Source of the DNA: Glycomyces fuscus
GTDB taxonomy: Bacteria; Actinomycetota; Actinomycetes; Streptosporangiales; Streptosporangiaceae
Length of the DNA: 64,000 nucleotides
NCBI GenBank assembly: GCA_002529455.1
Contig: NYMS01000060.1
Coordinates: forward strand, 1 to 64,000
Direction: 5' to 3'
Part shown: positions 45,962-54,938 of the stretch, in pieces
Layout of the letters: every line of letters begins with the position of its first letter
How positions within the stretch are numbered: the stretch's first letter is position 1
Notes under the pieces: generated by a model
Seen by the model: the letters and a program-made list of their open reading frames with translations, nothing else
Database searches by the model: none
What the model was told of the DNA's origin: nothing
Program-made: the position numbers and the translations under genes

Positions 45962-45995
45962 CGTGGGGTCGCCGGCGTCCGCCGGCGGCCCCACG
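45962..45995. terminator. Bidirectional terminator between DUF3105 and DUF3515 genes
   Basis: A 15-pair stem CGTGGGGTCGCCGGC / GCCGGCGGCCCCACG (one T-G), loop GTCC. Confidence 0.75.
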
Positions 45996-46091
45996 CGCGT
46001 GTTGTCCGTGGATCGCGGACGTCTCCCGGGCACGGGCGCGGCCCTGTCCGGCACGGGGCGCGGCCGCCGCGTCCTCAGCGGGAGCGCGGGA

Positions 46092-46559
46092 TCACAGCTC
46101 CCCTTCGGGAAGCGCCGGGACGTGTTCGACGATCAGGTCGCTGACCGTCGACAGCGCGGCGGCGGGGGCGCCGTGGGCGGCCGGGACCGACAGCTCCACG
46201 TAGGCCTCGCGGCCGACCGCGGTGTACATGGTGGGGGCGTCCTCCGGCTGGGGCAGCCACGGCACGCCGTTGACCTCCTGCAGGTAGGAGGTGCTGGTCA
46301 GGGTCACCGGGCGCTCCACACCGCAGCGCAGCCCGATGGGCGGGTCGCCCCAGGCCGCCGTGAGCTCCGAGTCGGGCCGCACCCGTGCCCGCTCCGCTCC
46401 CAGCAGGGTGTCGGGGAGCGCCGCGACGAGGTCGGCGCAGATCCGCGTGGTCGCCGCGTCCGCCTCCGGGGGCTGCATCCGCACCGTCTGCGCGCCGCAG
46501 CCCGCCGCCACCAGGGCCAGGGCCGCGACCACACCGGCGTACGCGTACCGACTCAGCAC
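46092..46559 (-). CDS. DUF3515 lipoprotein
   Basis: 155 residues, from GTG 46559. The signal peptide ends in the lipobox LVAAGC, so the mature protein is lipid-linked at Cys21. Two more cysteines (RICADL, LRCGVE) probably form a disulfide. The family lies next to thiL in many actinomycetes and has no assigned function. The leftward orphan RAM gene (46590) is upstream, 30 bases away. Confidence 0.85.
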   Translation of the reverse strand: MLSRYAYAGVVAALALVAAGCGAQTVRMQPPEADAATTRICADLVAALPDTLLGAERARVRPDSELTAAWGDPPIGLRCGVERPVTLTSTSYLQEVNGVPWLPQPEDAPTMYTAVGREAYVELSVPAAHGAPAAALSTVSDLIVEHVPALPEGEL

Positions 46560-46589
46560 AGCAGACCCCGCTCCGGACGACGTGGTGCG

Positions 46590-46823
46590 TCAGATGTTGA
46601 CGATGGGACAGGTGAGAGTCCGGGCGATGCCGTCCAACCGCTGGATCCGGGCCACCACGAGGGTGCCCAGGGAGTCGATGTCCTCGGCACCGGCCTGGAC
46701 GATGACATCGTAGGGCCCGGTCACGTCGTGGGCCTTCTCGACCCCCTCGATGCCACGGATGCGCCCCGCCACCTCGGCGGCCTGACCGACCTCGGTCTGG
46801 ATCAGGATGTATGCCTGCACCAT
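46590..46823 (-). CDS. Stand-alone Lrp/AsnC ligand-binding (RAM) domain protein
   Basis: 77 residues, with AAGGAGT upstream of ATG 46823. The whole protein is one RAM domain: MVQAYILIQTEVGQAAEV, HDVTGPYDVIVQAGAEDI, TLTCPIVNI. No helix-turn-helix is present and no room is left for one upstream. Such proteins may bind amino acids and modulate full-length Lrp partners, or act as small-molecule sensors. A direct role is not known. Probably transcribed with the DUF3515 gene. Confidence 0.9.
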   Translation of the reverse strand: MVQAYILIQTEVGQAAEVAGRIRGIEGVEKAHDVTGPYDVIVQAGAEDIDSLGTLVVARIQRLDGIARTLTCPIVNI

Positions 46824-46942
46824 GAGTACTCCTTCGTGTACGCCGGGCGGTTCACGGCCGGGCAGGGGCGCGGCCGATGACGGACGGATGACAAGCGTGG
46901 GTCCGGACCACCGCGCCGGAGCGTCACCGTACCCTGATCCCT

Positions 46943-47935
46943 GTGCGGAACACCATTGGGGGTCTTGGCGAGTTCGCTCTGATCACACGTGTGACGAGCC
47001 AATTCCCCACCACGGACGATGTAATCCTCGGACCCGGGGACGACGCGGCTGTCGTCGCCTCCCCCGACGGCCGGACGGTCGCGACCACCGACCTGCTGGT
47101 CGAGGGGCGCCACTTCCGGCGCGAGTGGTCCACCGCCCGTGACGTGGGGCACCGGGCCGTCGCGCAGAACTTCGCCGACGTCGCGGCCATGGGCGCCCGC
47201 CCCACCGGCCTGCTCATCGGCTTCGCCGCGCCCGCCGACCTCCCCGTGACCTGGGCGGAGGAGTTCACCGCCGGGGTCCGCGACGAGTGCGCGGTCGCGG
47301 GCGGCGCCGTCGTGGGCGGAGACATGGTCGGCTCGGACACCCTCACCATCGCGGTCACCGCGCTCGGCGACCTCCAGGGCCGGGCGCCGGTCCGCCGCGA
47401 CGGCGCCCGACCCGGCGACGTGGTCGCCTACACCGGCCACCTGGGGTTGTCCGCCGCCGGTCTCGCCCTGTTGGAGAAGGGGATCGACGGCCCGGCCGAG
47501 TGCCTGTCCGAGCACCGCAGGCCCAGCCCGCCCTACGCCCGCGGGGTGGAGGCGTCCCTGCTCGGGGCCACGGCCATGCTCGACGTCAGCGACGGCCTCG
47601 CCCAGGACCTCGGGCACATCTGCCGGGCCAGCGGGGTCCGCGTCGAGCTGGAGGGGGAGGCGCTGCGCCCCGAACCCGCCCTCGTCGACGCCGTCCGCGT
47701 CCTGGGCGCCGGAGCCGACACGGCCGAGCGGACCGCGCGCGACCTCATGGTCTCCGGGGGAGAGGACCACGCCCTCGCCGCCGTCTTCCCGCCGGACGCC
47801 GTTCTGCCCGACCACTGGCACAGGGTGGGAACCGTTGTCGGAACAACAGGTGAAACCGCAGGAGAAAACACAATTCCGGTCACGGTCGACGGGCGGGTTC
47901 CGCGCCGCGGAGGATGGGATCATTTCCGGCGCTGA
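46943..47935 (+). CDS. thiL: Thiamine-monophosphate kinase
   Basis: 330 residues. It phosphorylates thiamine monophosphate to thiamine pyrophosphate, the cofactor used by IlvB. Blocks: GPGDDAAVV (Mg2+/ATP), TTDLLVEGRHF, NFADVAAMGA, GGDMVGSD, MLDVSDGLAQDL and SGGEDHAL. GTG 46943 has no ribosome site; TACCCT (46930-46935) lies 7 bases upstream, so it is probably leaderless. Divergent from the RAM-domain gene. Confidence 0.96.
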   Translation: MRNTIGGLGEFALITRVTSQFPTTDDVILGPGDDAAVVASPDGRTVATTDLLVEGRHFRREWSTARDVGHRAVAQNFADVAAMGARPTGLLIGFAAPADLPVTWAEEFTAGVRDECAVAGGAVVGGDMVGSDTLTIAVTALGDLQGRAPVRRDGARPGDVVAYTGHLGLSAAGLALLEKGIDGPAECLSEHRRPSPPYARGVEASLLGATAMLDVSDGLAQDLGHICRASGVRVELEGEALRPEPALVDAVRVLGAGADTAERTARDLMVSGGEDHALAAVFPPDAVLPDHWHRVGTVVGTTGETAGENTIPVTVDGRVPRRGGWDHFRR

Positions 47936-47950
47936 AGCGCCCGATTGGAT

Positions 47951-47978
47951 TTGTCCTGTTTAACTCTCACGCTAGGCT
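47951..47978 (+). promoter_or_regulatory. Promoter of the CBM2-like gene
   Basis: TTGTCC (47951-47956), 16-base spacer, TAGGCT (47973-47978). This gives a leader of about 210 bases. Confidence 0.5.
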
Positions 47979-48197
47979 TTGCGCACGCGGCCTTTCCGGG
48001 CGCAGCATCCGCCTCGTGGGACACAGCGGCCCCAGGAAGTCCCGAGAGCGGCCGACCGACCGAGGGCCGGGAGAAGAAGCCACGACCTCGCCGGTGCCCT
48101 TCGCGGCAGACGAGGGCGCACACGGCGCAGGACGCCGAGGGAGGGACCGGAGCCGGAGCTCTCGGTGGAGGGCGATGGAGACGTCGAGGGGCGGTTT

Positions 48198-48863
48198 ATG
48201 GGGCGGCATGGCTGGCGGAACAGCAACCGCCGGGGTGTGCACCGCAGCGAGCAGGAGGACGTCGGCGCGCTGCGGCGGCTCGGCGGCCTCATCGAGAGCA
48301 CGGTCCCCAAACGCGTCGAACCCCCGCGGCTGCTCAACGTGCTCGTCGTCTCCGGCGTGATCCTGGGTCTGCTCCTGTTCGGGTACAGCACCACCCAGAT
48401 CTACCTCCAGTTCGGCGGCACCCCGGGCGCGACGCAGGACCCCGGGACCCAGGACGGGGCCCAGCCCACGCACGACGCCTCACCCGGAACCGACGCCGAG
48501 GAGCCCGCGGCCGGGGGCGGCGGGGGGCGGGGGCCGCAGACCCAGGCGGGCTCGGAGCCGACCACGGTCGTCTACCGCGTCACGGAGTCCACCTCGGTCG
48601 GGTTCAGCGGCCACGTCACCGTCACCAACACCTCGCGGGTCGGCCTGGACGGCTGGGAGCTGGCCCTGGCCTTCGACTCCGCCGAGGTCACGCACGTCAA
48701 CGGCGCGGACTGGGAGGAGATCGAGGACGGCATCCTGGCCCGCGGGCCCGCCGACCAGGACATCCTGGAGCCCGGTGACTCGGTGGCGCTCACCTTCGAG
48801 GCGGTCGGCGTGCCGCAGAGCCCGATCCGCTGCTCCCTGAACGGCCACGTCTGCGAACTGTGA
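48198..48863 (+). CDS. Single-pass membrane protein with CBM2-like extracellular domain
   Basis: 221 residues, from ATG 48198 with GAGGGG upstream. A cytoplasmic basic segment (1-45) and one membrane helix (about 47-70) come first. An Asp/Gly/Pro linker (about 75-120) follows, then a carboxypeptidase-like beta sandwich (about 125-221) with VGFSGHVTVTNTSRVGLDGWELALAF, characteristic of cellulose-binding family 2 domains, ending RCSLNGHVCEL. The two Cys may form the disulfide seen in CBM2. There is no catalytic module. It could hold the cell near polysaccharide or have lost carbohydrate binding. Confidence 0.75.
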   Translation: MGRHGWRNSNRRGVHRSEQEDVGALRRLGGLIESTVPKRVEPPRLLNVLVVSGVILGLLLFGYSTTQIYLQFGGTPGATQDPGTQDGAQPTHDASPGTDAEEPAAGGGGGRGPQTQAGSEPTTVVYRVTESTSVGFSGHVTVTNTSRVGLDGWELALAFDSAEVTHVNGADWEEIEDGILARGPADQDILEPGDSVALTFEAVGVPQSPIRCSLNGHVCEL

Positions 48864-48948
48864 GCCGGGGCGCGGATCCCCGCGGCCGTCCCCGGGCGTT
48901 CCGGGCCCCGTCCACGTCCCGGGCCCCTTCGGCCCCGGACAAGGGTGA

Positions 48949-48977
48949 AGGCCCCCGACCGGGACGGTCGGAGGCCT
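48949..48977 (-). terminator. Terminator after rpmB
   Basis: CCGACC/GGTCGG and an outer AGGCC/GGCCT separated by one mismatch, 5-base loop; 29 bases past the leftward rpmB stop. Confidence 0.65.
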
Positions 48978-49005
48978 CCATGGAAGGTCCTGAGGGTTGG
49001 GAACC

Positions 49006-49191
49006 CTAGCGGGTCACCTTGCCGGCCTTGATGCACGAGGTGCAGGCGTTCACGCGCTTGGGCGTGCCGCCCACACGGGTGCGGACGGTCTGGATGTTGG
49101 GGTTCCAGCGGCGGCGGGTGCGACGGTGCGAGTGGGAAACACTGTTACCGAACCCTGGTCCCTTGCCGCAGACGTCGCAGACGGAAGCCAC
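49006..49191 (-). CDS. rpmB: 50S ribosomal protein L28
   Basis: 61 residues, from GTG 49191 (MASVCDVCGKGPGFGNSVS) with GGAG upstream; an upstream ATG would add 11 unlikely residues. Two CxxC pairs (CDVC, CTSC) mark the zinc-binding form. Other blocks are SHSHRRTRRRWNPN and ACTSCIKAGKV. Divergent from recG. Confidence 0.97.
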   Translation of the reverse strand: MASVCDVCGKGPGFGNSVSHSHRRTRRRWNPNIQTVRTRVGGTPKRVNACTSCIKAGKVTR

Positions 49192-49628
49192 GGTAACTCC
49201 ATTCAAGCGCTCGGGATCGCGCACGTCGCCGCACGCGAAGGTTCATCCGACCGGGAGAGGTCGGGCGGACTGGTTGACGGTGACGCCAACCGTGGAAGGT
49301 TACACGAAGGACATGGCCGGACGCGCAGTGCAGGCCGACGAGCCGGTGTCCGTACGTGCGATGGTGGGTCGCGCCGTGGTCGAGAACGACCTGCGGTGAC
49401 CACCGGGAGCATCGAATCAGCCACGCGGGCATGGCGAAAACGCGATGAACTTCCCCGAGTATACCCCGGTTGGGAGGGGCGGGAACCGCGGACGGGGGAG
49501 CCCTCCGGACCCCGGATCCGGGTCCCCCTGCCCGCGCTCCCCGGCCGAACCGCCCGGCGGAGGGCGCGCGAGCGTCGCACCGGAGGACTACCGTGGCGGT
49601 GACCGGCGATCCGAGACGGGAAGCACAC
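49192..49628. other. Divergent region between rpmB and recG
   Basis: 437 bases with no confident gene. A 39-codon frame (49280-49399) lacks a ribosome site and family resemblance. An rpmB promoter may include AGGTTA (49296-49301, leftward TAACCT). Confidence 0.4.
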
Positions 49629-51836
49629 GTGAGCACCTGGGACGAACCGCTGAGCAGGGGGCCCCTCAGGGGCAAGACGGCCAAGGCCCTCTCCGAGAAA
49701 CTCGGCCTGCACACCCTCGGCGACCTGCTGCGCTACTACCCGCGCCGGTACGACCGGCGCGGCGACCTGACCGACCTCGCGGCACTGCGCGAGGGCGAGG
49801 AGGTCACCGTGCAGGCCCGTGTCCTGGACGCCAAGCGGCGCACCGTGCCGGCGCGGCAGGGCCGCCGCCGCATGGACATGATGGAGGCCACCGTCACCGA
49901 CGGCACCGGGCGCCTGCACCTGACCTTCTTCAACAGGGGCTCGTACCACCAGGGCGCCCTCGTGCCCGGGCGCCTGGCGATGTTCTCCGGCCGGGTCTCC
50001 ACCTTCAAGGGCCGCCGCCAGCTCGACCACCCCCAGTACGAGCTCCTGGACGAGGACGGCCACGAGGGCGAGCGGGCCCGGGCCTACGCCGAGGAGCTCA
50101 TCCCCGTCTACCCGGCGGTCAAGGGACTGGACTCCACCACCATCGCCCGCACCGTCGACATCGTCCTCGCCGACGTCGACAGCCTGCCCGACCCGCTGCC
50201 CCCCGAACTGCGCGAGCGGCGCGGGCTCCTCGGCGTCGCCGACGCCCTGCGCCGGATCCACCGGCCCGCGGAGTGGGCCGACGTCGGCGCCGCCCGCCGC
50301 CGCCTGAAGTGGGACGAGGCCTTCGTCCTCCAGCTCGCGCTCGCCCAGCGGCGCCACCGCGCGCAGGACCTGCCCGCCAAGCCCCGGCCCGGCGCGGTCG
50401 ACGGCCTCCTGGACGCCTTCGACGCCCAGCTGCCGTTCACGCTCACCGAGGGCCAGCGGGAGGTGGGCGAGCGCCTCGCCGAGCGGCTCGACGCCGCGCA
50501 CCCCATGCACTGCCTTCTCCAGGGCGACGTCGGCGCGGGCAAGACCCTGGTGGCGCTGCGGGCCATGCTCCGGGTCGTGGACTCCGGCGGCCAGGCCGTC
50601 ATGCTCGCGCCCACCGAGGTCCTCGCCCAGCAGCACCACCGCTCCATCAGCGCCATGCTCGGCGCGCTGGGCCGCGCCGGGCAGATCGACGGGGCGGAGA
50701 AGGCCACCCGGGTGGCGCTGCTCACCGGTTCCATGAACGCCGCCGCCCGCAGGGAGGCCCTGCTCGACGCGGCGTCCGGCGCGGCGGGGATCGTCGTGGG
50801 CACCCACGCCCTGCTCCAGGAGCACGTCTCCTTCGCCGACCTGGGCCTGGTGGTGGTCGACGAACAGCACCGGTTCGGCGTGGAGCAGCGCGACGCCCTG
50901 CGGGAGAAGGCGGTGGACGGGCGCCCGCACGTGCTGGTCATGACGGCCACGCCCATCCCGCGCACCGTCGCGATGACCGTCTACGGCGACCTCGACGTGG
51001 TCGCCCTCACCCAGCTGCCCACCGGCCGCGCCCCCGTGTCCACGCACGTGGTCCCCGCGCGTGAGAAGCCGCACTTCCTGACCAGGGCCTGGGAACGCAT
51101 CCGGGAGGAGGCGGGCGGCGGGCACCAGGCGTTCGTGGTCTGCCCGCGGATCGGCGACGACGCCAAGGAGGAGGCCGAGGAGGAGGTCGGCGCCGAGGAC
51201 GGCGAGGAGGCCGCGGGCGCCCGGCCGCCGCTGGCGGTGCTCGACGTGGCGGCGCGGCTGACGGAGGGACCCCTCCGCGACCTGCGCGTGGAGGTCCTGC
51301 ACGGCCGGATGGCTCCCGACGACAAGGACGCGGTGATGCGCCGGTTCTCGGCCGGGGACACCGACGCCGTCGTCTCCACCACCGTCATCGAGGTGGGCGT
51401 GGACGTGCCCAACGCCACAGTGATGGTCATCATGGACGCGGACCGCTTCGGCGTCTCGCAGCTGCACCAGCTGCGCGGCCGGGTCGGCCGCGGCCGGCTG
51501 CCCGGGCTGTGCCTGCTGGTCACCGACGCAGAGGAGGGCTCCCCGGCCCGTGAGCGGCTGGCCGCGGTGGCCGCGACCACCGACGGCTTCGAGCTCTCCC
51601 GGGTGGACCTGGAGATGCGCCGCGAGGGCGACGTGCTGGGCGACTCGCAGTCCGGCGCCCGGTCCAGCCTGCGGATGCTCACCCTGCTCAAGGACGAGGA
51701 GCTCATCGGGGAGGCGCGCGAGGAGGCCGCGGCGTACGTGGCGGCCGACCCCGGGCTGACCGGGTACCCGCCGCTGGCCGAGGCGCTGGAGACGCTGCTT
51801 CCCGAGGAGCGGGCGGAGTACCTGGACAAGGCCTGA
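49629..51836 (+). CDS. recG: ATP-dependent DNA helicase RecG
   Basis: 735 residues, from GTG 49629 with GGGAAG upstream. It unwinds and regresses stalled forks and branched DNA. An N-terminal wedge/OB domain (about 10-260, YYPRRYDRRGDL) precedes helicase motifs: Walker A GDVGAGKT (about 298-305), the DEQHRFG box (about 411), MTATPIPRT, and the C-terminal STTVIEVGVDVPNA and QLRGRVGRG. A Glu/Ala-rich insert (about residues 515-540, DAKEEAEEEVGAEDGEEAAG) lies between the two helicase lobes. Confidence 0.97.
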   Translation: MSTWDEPLSRGPLRGKTAKALSEKLGLHTLGDLLRYYPRRYDRRGDLTDLAALREGEEVTVQARVLDAKRRTVPARQGRRRMDMMEATVTDGTGRLHLTFFNRGSYHQGALVPGRLAMFSGRVSTFKGRRQLDHPQYELLDEDGHEGERARAYAEELIPVYPAVKGLDSTTIARTVDIVLADVDSLPDPLPPELRERRGLLGVADALRRIHRPAEWADVGAARRRLKWDEAFVLQLALAQRRHRAQDLPAKPRPGAVDGLLDAFDAQLPFTLTEGQREVGERLAERLDAAHPMHCLLQGDVGAGKTLVALRAMLRVVDSGGQAVMLAPTEVLAQQHHRSISAMLGALGRAGQIDGAEKATRVALLTGSMNAAARREALLDAASGAAGIVVGTHALLQEHVSFADLGLVVVDEQHRFGVEQRDALREKAVDGRPHVLVMTATPIPRTVAMTVYGDLDVVALTQLPTGRAPVSTHVVPAREKPHFLTRAWERIREEAGGGHQAFVVCPRIGDDAKEEAEEEVGAEDGEEAAGARPPLAVLDVAARLTEGPLRDLRVEVLHGRMAPDDKDAVMRRFSAGDTDAVVSTTVIEVGVDVPNATVMVIMDADRFGVSQLHQLRGRVGRGRLPGLCLLVTDAEEGSPARERLAAVAATTDGFELSRVDLEMRREGDVLGDSQSGARSSLRMLTLLKDEELIGEAREEAAAYVAADPGLTGYPPLAEALETLLPEERAEYLDKA

Positions 51837-51995
51837 GCGTCCGGCGGCGGGGCCCGGCCGTCCACAGGCCCTGGCGGGGTCCGGTGCGGCCTGCGCGCCG
51901 AGGCCTGACGTGGGAAGCGGGGGCTCCCCGGGCCGCCCGCCTCGTGCCGACCGTGTACCGGGACGCCCGCCCACCCCGGCCGCTACCGTGGGGGC

Positions 51996-52592
51996 ATGAC
52001 CCGCATCATCGCCGGTACGGCCGGTGGACGGCGCATCTCCGTCCCCGAAGGCCGTAACACCCGCCCCACCAGCGACCGGGCCCGCGAGGCGCTGTTCTCC
52101 TCCGTGCAGTCCGACCTCGGCTCCCTCGACGGCGCCCGGATGATGGACCTGTACGCGGGCTCGGGCGCGATCGGCCTGGAGGCCCTGTCCCGGGGCGCCG
52201 CGCACGCGCTGCTCGTGGAGGCCGACCGCAGGGCGGCCCAGGTGCTCAGGGGCAACATCCAGACCCTCGGGCTTCCCGGCGCGCGGCTGGTCGCCGACCG
52301 CGTCGAGCGGGTGGTCGGCGCGGACAACCCCGGCGATCCCTACGACCTCGTGGTCGCCGACCCGCCCTACGCCGTCACCGAAGCCGAGGTCGCCGGGGTG
52401 CTGGCGGACCTGGTCGGCCGCGGCTGGCTGGCCGAGGACGCCGTGGTCGTCGTCGAACGCTCCAAGCGCGGGGCCGAGCCCTCCTGGCCCGAGGGCCTGG
52501 AGCGCGACCGCAGCCGGGGGTACGGGGAGGCGGTTCTCTGGTACGCCCGCCCGTCTCCCACCACCACCCTCAAGTCAGCTTCTCAGCCCTGA
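51996..52592 (+). CDS. rsmD: 16S rRNA (guanine966-N2)-methyltransferase
   Basis: 198 residues. SAM motif LYAGSGAIGLEALSRGA and catalytic DPPY are intact. ATG 51996 is 6 bases after TACCGT (51984-51989), a leaderless arrangement. The last few residues (TLKSASQP) and the stop codon fall in the right end of the inserted transposable element, so the native C-terminus seems to have been replaced. The core fold ends at GEAVLWYARP, so activity is probably kept. coaD, the usual next gene, is displaced to 54256. Confidence 0.93.
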   Translation: MTRIIAGTAGGRRISVPEGRNTRPTSDRAREALFSSVQSDLGSLDGARMMDLYAGSGAIGLEALSRGAAHALLVEADRRAAQVLRGNIQTLGLPGARLVADRVERVVGADNPGDPYDLVVADPPYAVTEAEVAGVLADLVGRGWLAEDAVVVVERSKRGAEPSWPEGLERDRSRGYGEAVLWYARPSPTTTLKSASQP

Positions 52593-52601
52593 GGGACTGA
52601 G
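52582..52601. repeat. Right-end hairpin of the IS200/IS605-type element
   Basis: CTCAG / CTGAG with an inner CCC/GGG stem, an imperfect stem-loop of the kind found at IS605-group ends. It contains the present rsmD stop codon (52590-52592). Confidence 0.55.
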
Positions 52602-53833
52602 CGTGCGGTTGAGCCACCCCGCTGGGTGCGAGGGAGCCCACCGCATCTGACCCGACCACTCCGCCAGGGGTGGTCGGGTGGGACGTGTGACTTCCGCCCC
52701 GCGTTCCACGCCTCCTGGCCCCCGCGGGCCAGGACACGGGAAGCATTGCGGTCCGCGTGCGCAACGGCGCCGCATGACCGGCAGACGAACAAGGCCTGCG
52801 AGATCCGGTTGGCTCTGTGGGTGTAGGAGCATGCGGCGCACTCGCGTGAGGAGTGCGCCGGGTCCACGAACACCACTGGCACTCCCGCGCGTCGGGCCTT
52901 GTAGGCGATGAAGGCGCCCAGTTGGTGGAAGGACCAGGAGTGCAGCGTGACCCGTTGGGGCCTGCGTTGCCGTACCCGCGCGAATCCCCCTGAGGTCTTC
53001 GAGGGAGATGCCGCGCCCGGTGCGTTCGGCCTCGGCCACGATGCGTTTCGAAATCCGGTGGTTGACATCCCGGGCGTGCCCGGCCTCACGGCGACGCCGC
53101 TTCCTGAGCAGGCGCTTGGTGGACCGGGTGCTTTTGGACTGGAGTTTGGCCCGCAACCGCTGTTGGCGCCTGCGGTACCGGTTGGGTTCGCGTCCGGCCA
53201 TCACCTGGCCATCGCTTGTGGTGGCGATGTCGACGATGCCCAGGTCCACCCCGAGGAAGGAGTCGGGGACGGTCTCGGGGGCATCGGGCACCTCGACGGA
53301 CACCACGAGGAACCAGACCCCATCCTGGCAGATCAGGTCAGCCTCGCCGCGCCTGTGCTCGGCCAGCGTCTTGATCTGGTCGGGGAGCCGACGAAGGGCA
53401 CGTCCTTCAACCGGCCCTGGAAGGTCCACAACGAGATCGTGCGGGCGTCCATCGCAAACGACAGGTTGCGCGCGTCGTAGGGGTGCGCCGACTCCGGGCG
53501 AAAGACGAGGGGTGTGGACTCGATCCGCTTCCGGCGGGCCGACCCCTTGGGCCCGTAGTTGCCGTTGTCCAGGTTGGAGCGGCGGGTGCGGTAGGCGTCG
53601 CACACCTTCTTGATCACATGTTGGGCCGCCTGCGAGCCCACCCCGGCCTCGCGCAACTGTCGGTAGGCGTGCTTGCGCAGCTCGTAGTTGCGCATCACAC
53701 CCTGGTCGTGGGCCACCTTCGCCACCCAGGTGGCGTGGGTGTTGAGCGCGCGCAGGGTCGAGGTCAACACCGCCGCCTGCTCGGGCGACGGCGTGAGCTT
53801 GACCTGCACGGCGATCTTCGACACGCCCACCAT
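52583..53833 (-). pseudogene. tnpB: tnpB (OrfB) RNA-guided nuclease-family pseudogene with two frameshifts
   Basis: Three successive leftward frames make one TnpB. Frame 1 from ATG 53833 (VGVSKIAVQVKLTPSPEQ) runs to about 53385, frame 2 (LAEHRRGEADLICQDGVWF to LEDLRGIR) to about 52990, and frame 3 (RRPQRVTLHSWSFHQLGAF to the stop at 52583). All RuvC acids are still readable: Asp in GVDLGIVDIAT, Glu in ISLEDLRGI, Asp in AHADRNAS, with the zinc-ribbon ECAAC...CRSCG. The shifts lie at CTCCCCGAC (a base lost) and at CAGGGGGATT (probably a base gained in a G run). The gene is therefore inactive unless frameshifting occurs. Confidence 0.85.
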
Positions 53834-53900
53834 CATGTACTCGACTAGTGACAGAAAGCAGCCAAAGCAGTCCGATGTGGCCTCTGCCACCAGGTGATCA

Positions 53901-54255
53901 GTGTGGTCCGCACAGCGATTCCTCCCCGGCCGCCGTCCCGGGTCCCTTGCCAAAGTGAAGCTGACAACCGCACCACACTCGTCCCAGCCCCGCGCGCGTG
54001 GCTTCCCGCCCCGCACGCCTCGTCCCCGGTCCCGGCGCGCCTCCCCGACGACGGCGGGAAGCGGGGTAGAAAACGGCCAGGGGCGGTCCCGGCCCGGGGC
54101 CCGCCTCGGCCGTCACGGCAGGTGGCGCGCCGAGAGCGCACGCGCCCCGGCCGTGGACGGAGGCGACCGCTAAACGGGTGTTGCCCGAATCGGCGTGGAG
54201 GCCAAGCCCTACGATCGCGGTACCCGAACGTAGTTCTTGAAAGGGGCGATCCACC
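53901..54255. other. Intergenic region upstream of coaD
   Basis: About 355 bases without a supported gene. It includes a possible -10 TACGAT (54210-54215) for coaD. This DNA was probably the rsmD-coaD junction before the insertion or came with it. Confidence 0.35.
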
Positions 54256-54750
54256 GTGCGCCGTGTCGTCTGTCCGGGTTCCTTCGACCCGGTGACCTAC
54301 GGTCATATCGACATCATCGGCCGGGCGGCCAAGCAGTACGACGAGGTCGTCGCCGCCGTGCTCAACAACGTCAACAAGCGCGGCCTGTTCACGGTCCCGG
54401 AGAAGCTCGACATGCTCCGGGAGGGCGCCGCCGAGTTCGACAACGTCCGGGTCAGCGAGTTCGACGGCCTCCTCGTCGACTTCTGCCGGGAGAACGGCAT
54501 CGAGACCATCGTCCGGAGCCTGCGCTCGGTCAGCGACTTCGACTACGAGCTCCAGATCGCCCAGATGAACTACCGCCTCTCCGGGGTGGAGACCGTGTTC
54601 ATGACGGCGAACCCGCAGTACTCCTTCCTGTCCTCCAGCCTGGTCCGCGAGATCGCCCAGCACCGCGGGGACGTCTCCACCCTGGTCACCCCCTACGTCC
54701 AGGAGCGCCTGCGCGAGAAGTACGCGCAGAGGACCTCCGAGGGCCTCTGA
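54256..54750 (+). CDS. coaD: Phosphopantetheine adenylyltransferase
   Basis: 164 residues, from GTG 54256 with AGGGG upstream. It transfers AMP from ATP to 4'-phosphopantetheine, the fourth step of CoA synthesis. The nucleotidyltransferase signature is CPGSFDPVTYGHIDII; VRSLRSVSDFDYE and the SSSLVREIA ISSS-type loop follow. Normally adjacent to rsmD; here separated by the tnpB element. Confidence 0.97.
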   Translation: MRRVVCPGSFDPVTYGHIDIIGRAAKQYDEVVAAVLNNVNKRGLFTVPEKLDMLREGAAEFDNVRVSEFDGLLVDFCRENGIETIVRSLRSVSDFDYELQIAQMNYRLSGVETVFMTANPQYSFLSSSLVREIAQHRGDVSTLVTPYVQERLREKYAQRTSEGL

Positions 54751-54938
54751 CCGCCCGGCTCCACCGCCTGCCCTGCCGCCGGAGCAGGGGCTGATTTGGG
54801 CGGCCGGGTACATGCTGGGTACAATCTCGGTTTGACCATGGGTACCGTCGGTTCTCGGCGTGCCCCGACACCGGTCGCGCCCGTCGCACGCGACGCCTCC
54901 CGCGCGTCCGGTACACCCGAAATCCTCGTGAAAGCCCG

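Larger units (their letters stand above)
52570..53900 (-). mobile_element. Degenerate IS200/IS605-type element (tnpB only)
   Basis: Bounded approximately by subterminal hairpins: CTCAG...CTGAG (52582-52601) at the right end, and GTGGC-CTCT-GCCAC (53877-53890) at the left end. No tnpA, no inverted terminal repeats and no target duplication are visible, as expected of this class. It sits between rsmD and coaD. Edges are estimates. Confidence 0.65.

Noticed and set aside
49280..49399. 39-codon gene between rpmB and recG
   Set aside because: No Shine-Dalgarno, no recognisable family, and it overlaps the likely rpmB promoter.
52583..53089. Separate 168-residue zinc-ribbon protein
   Set aside because: It is the third frame of the frameshifted tnpB, not an independent gene.
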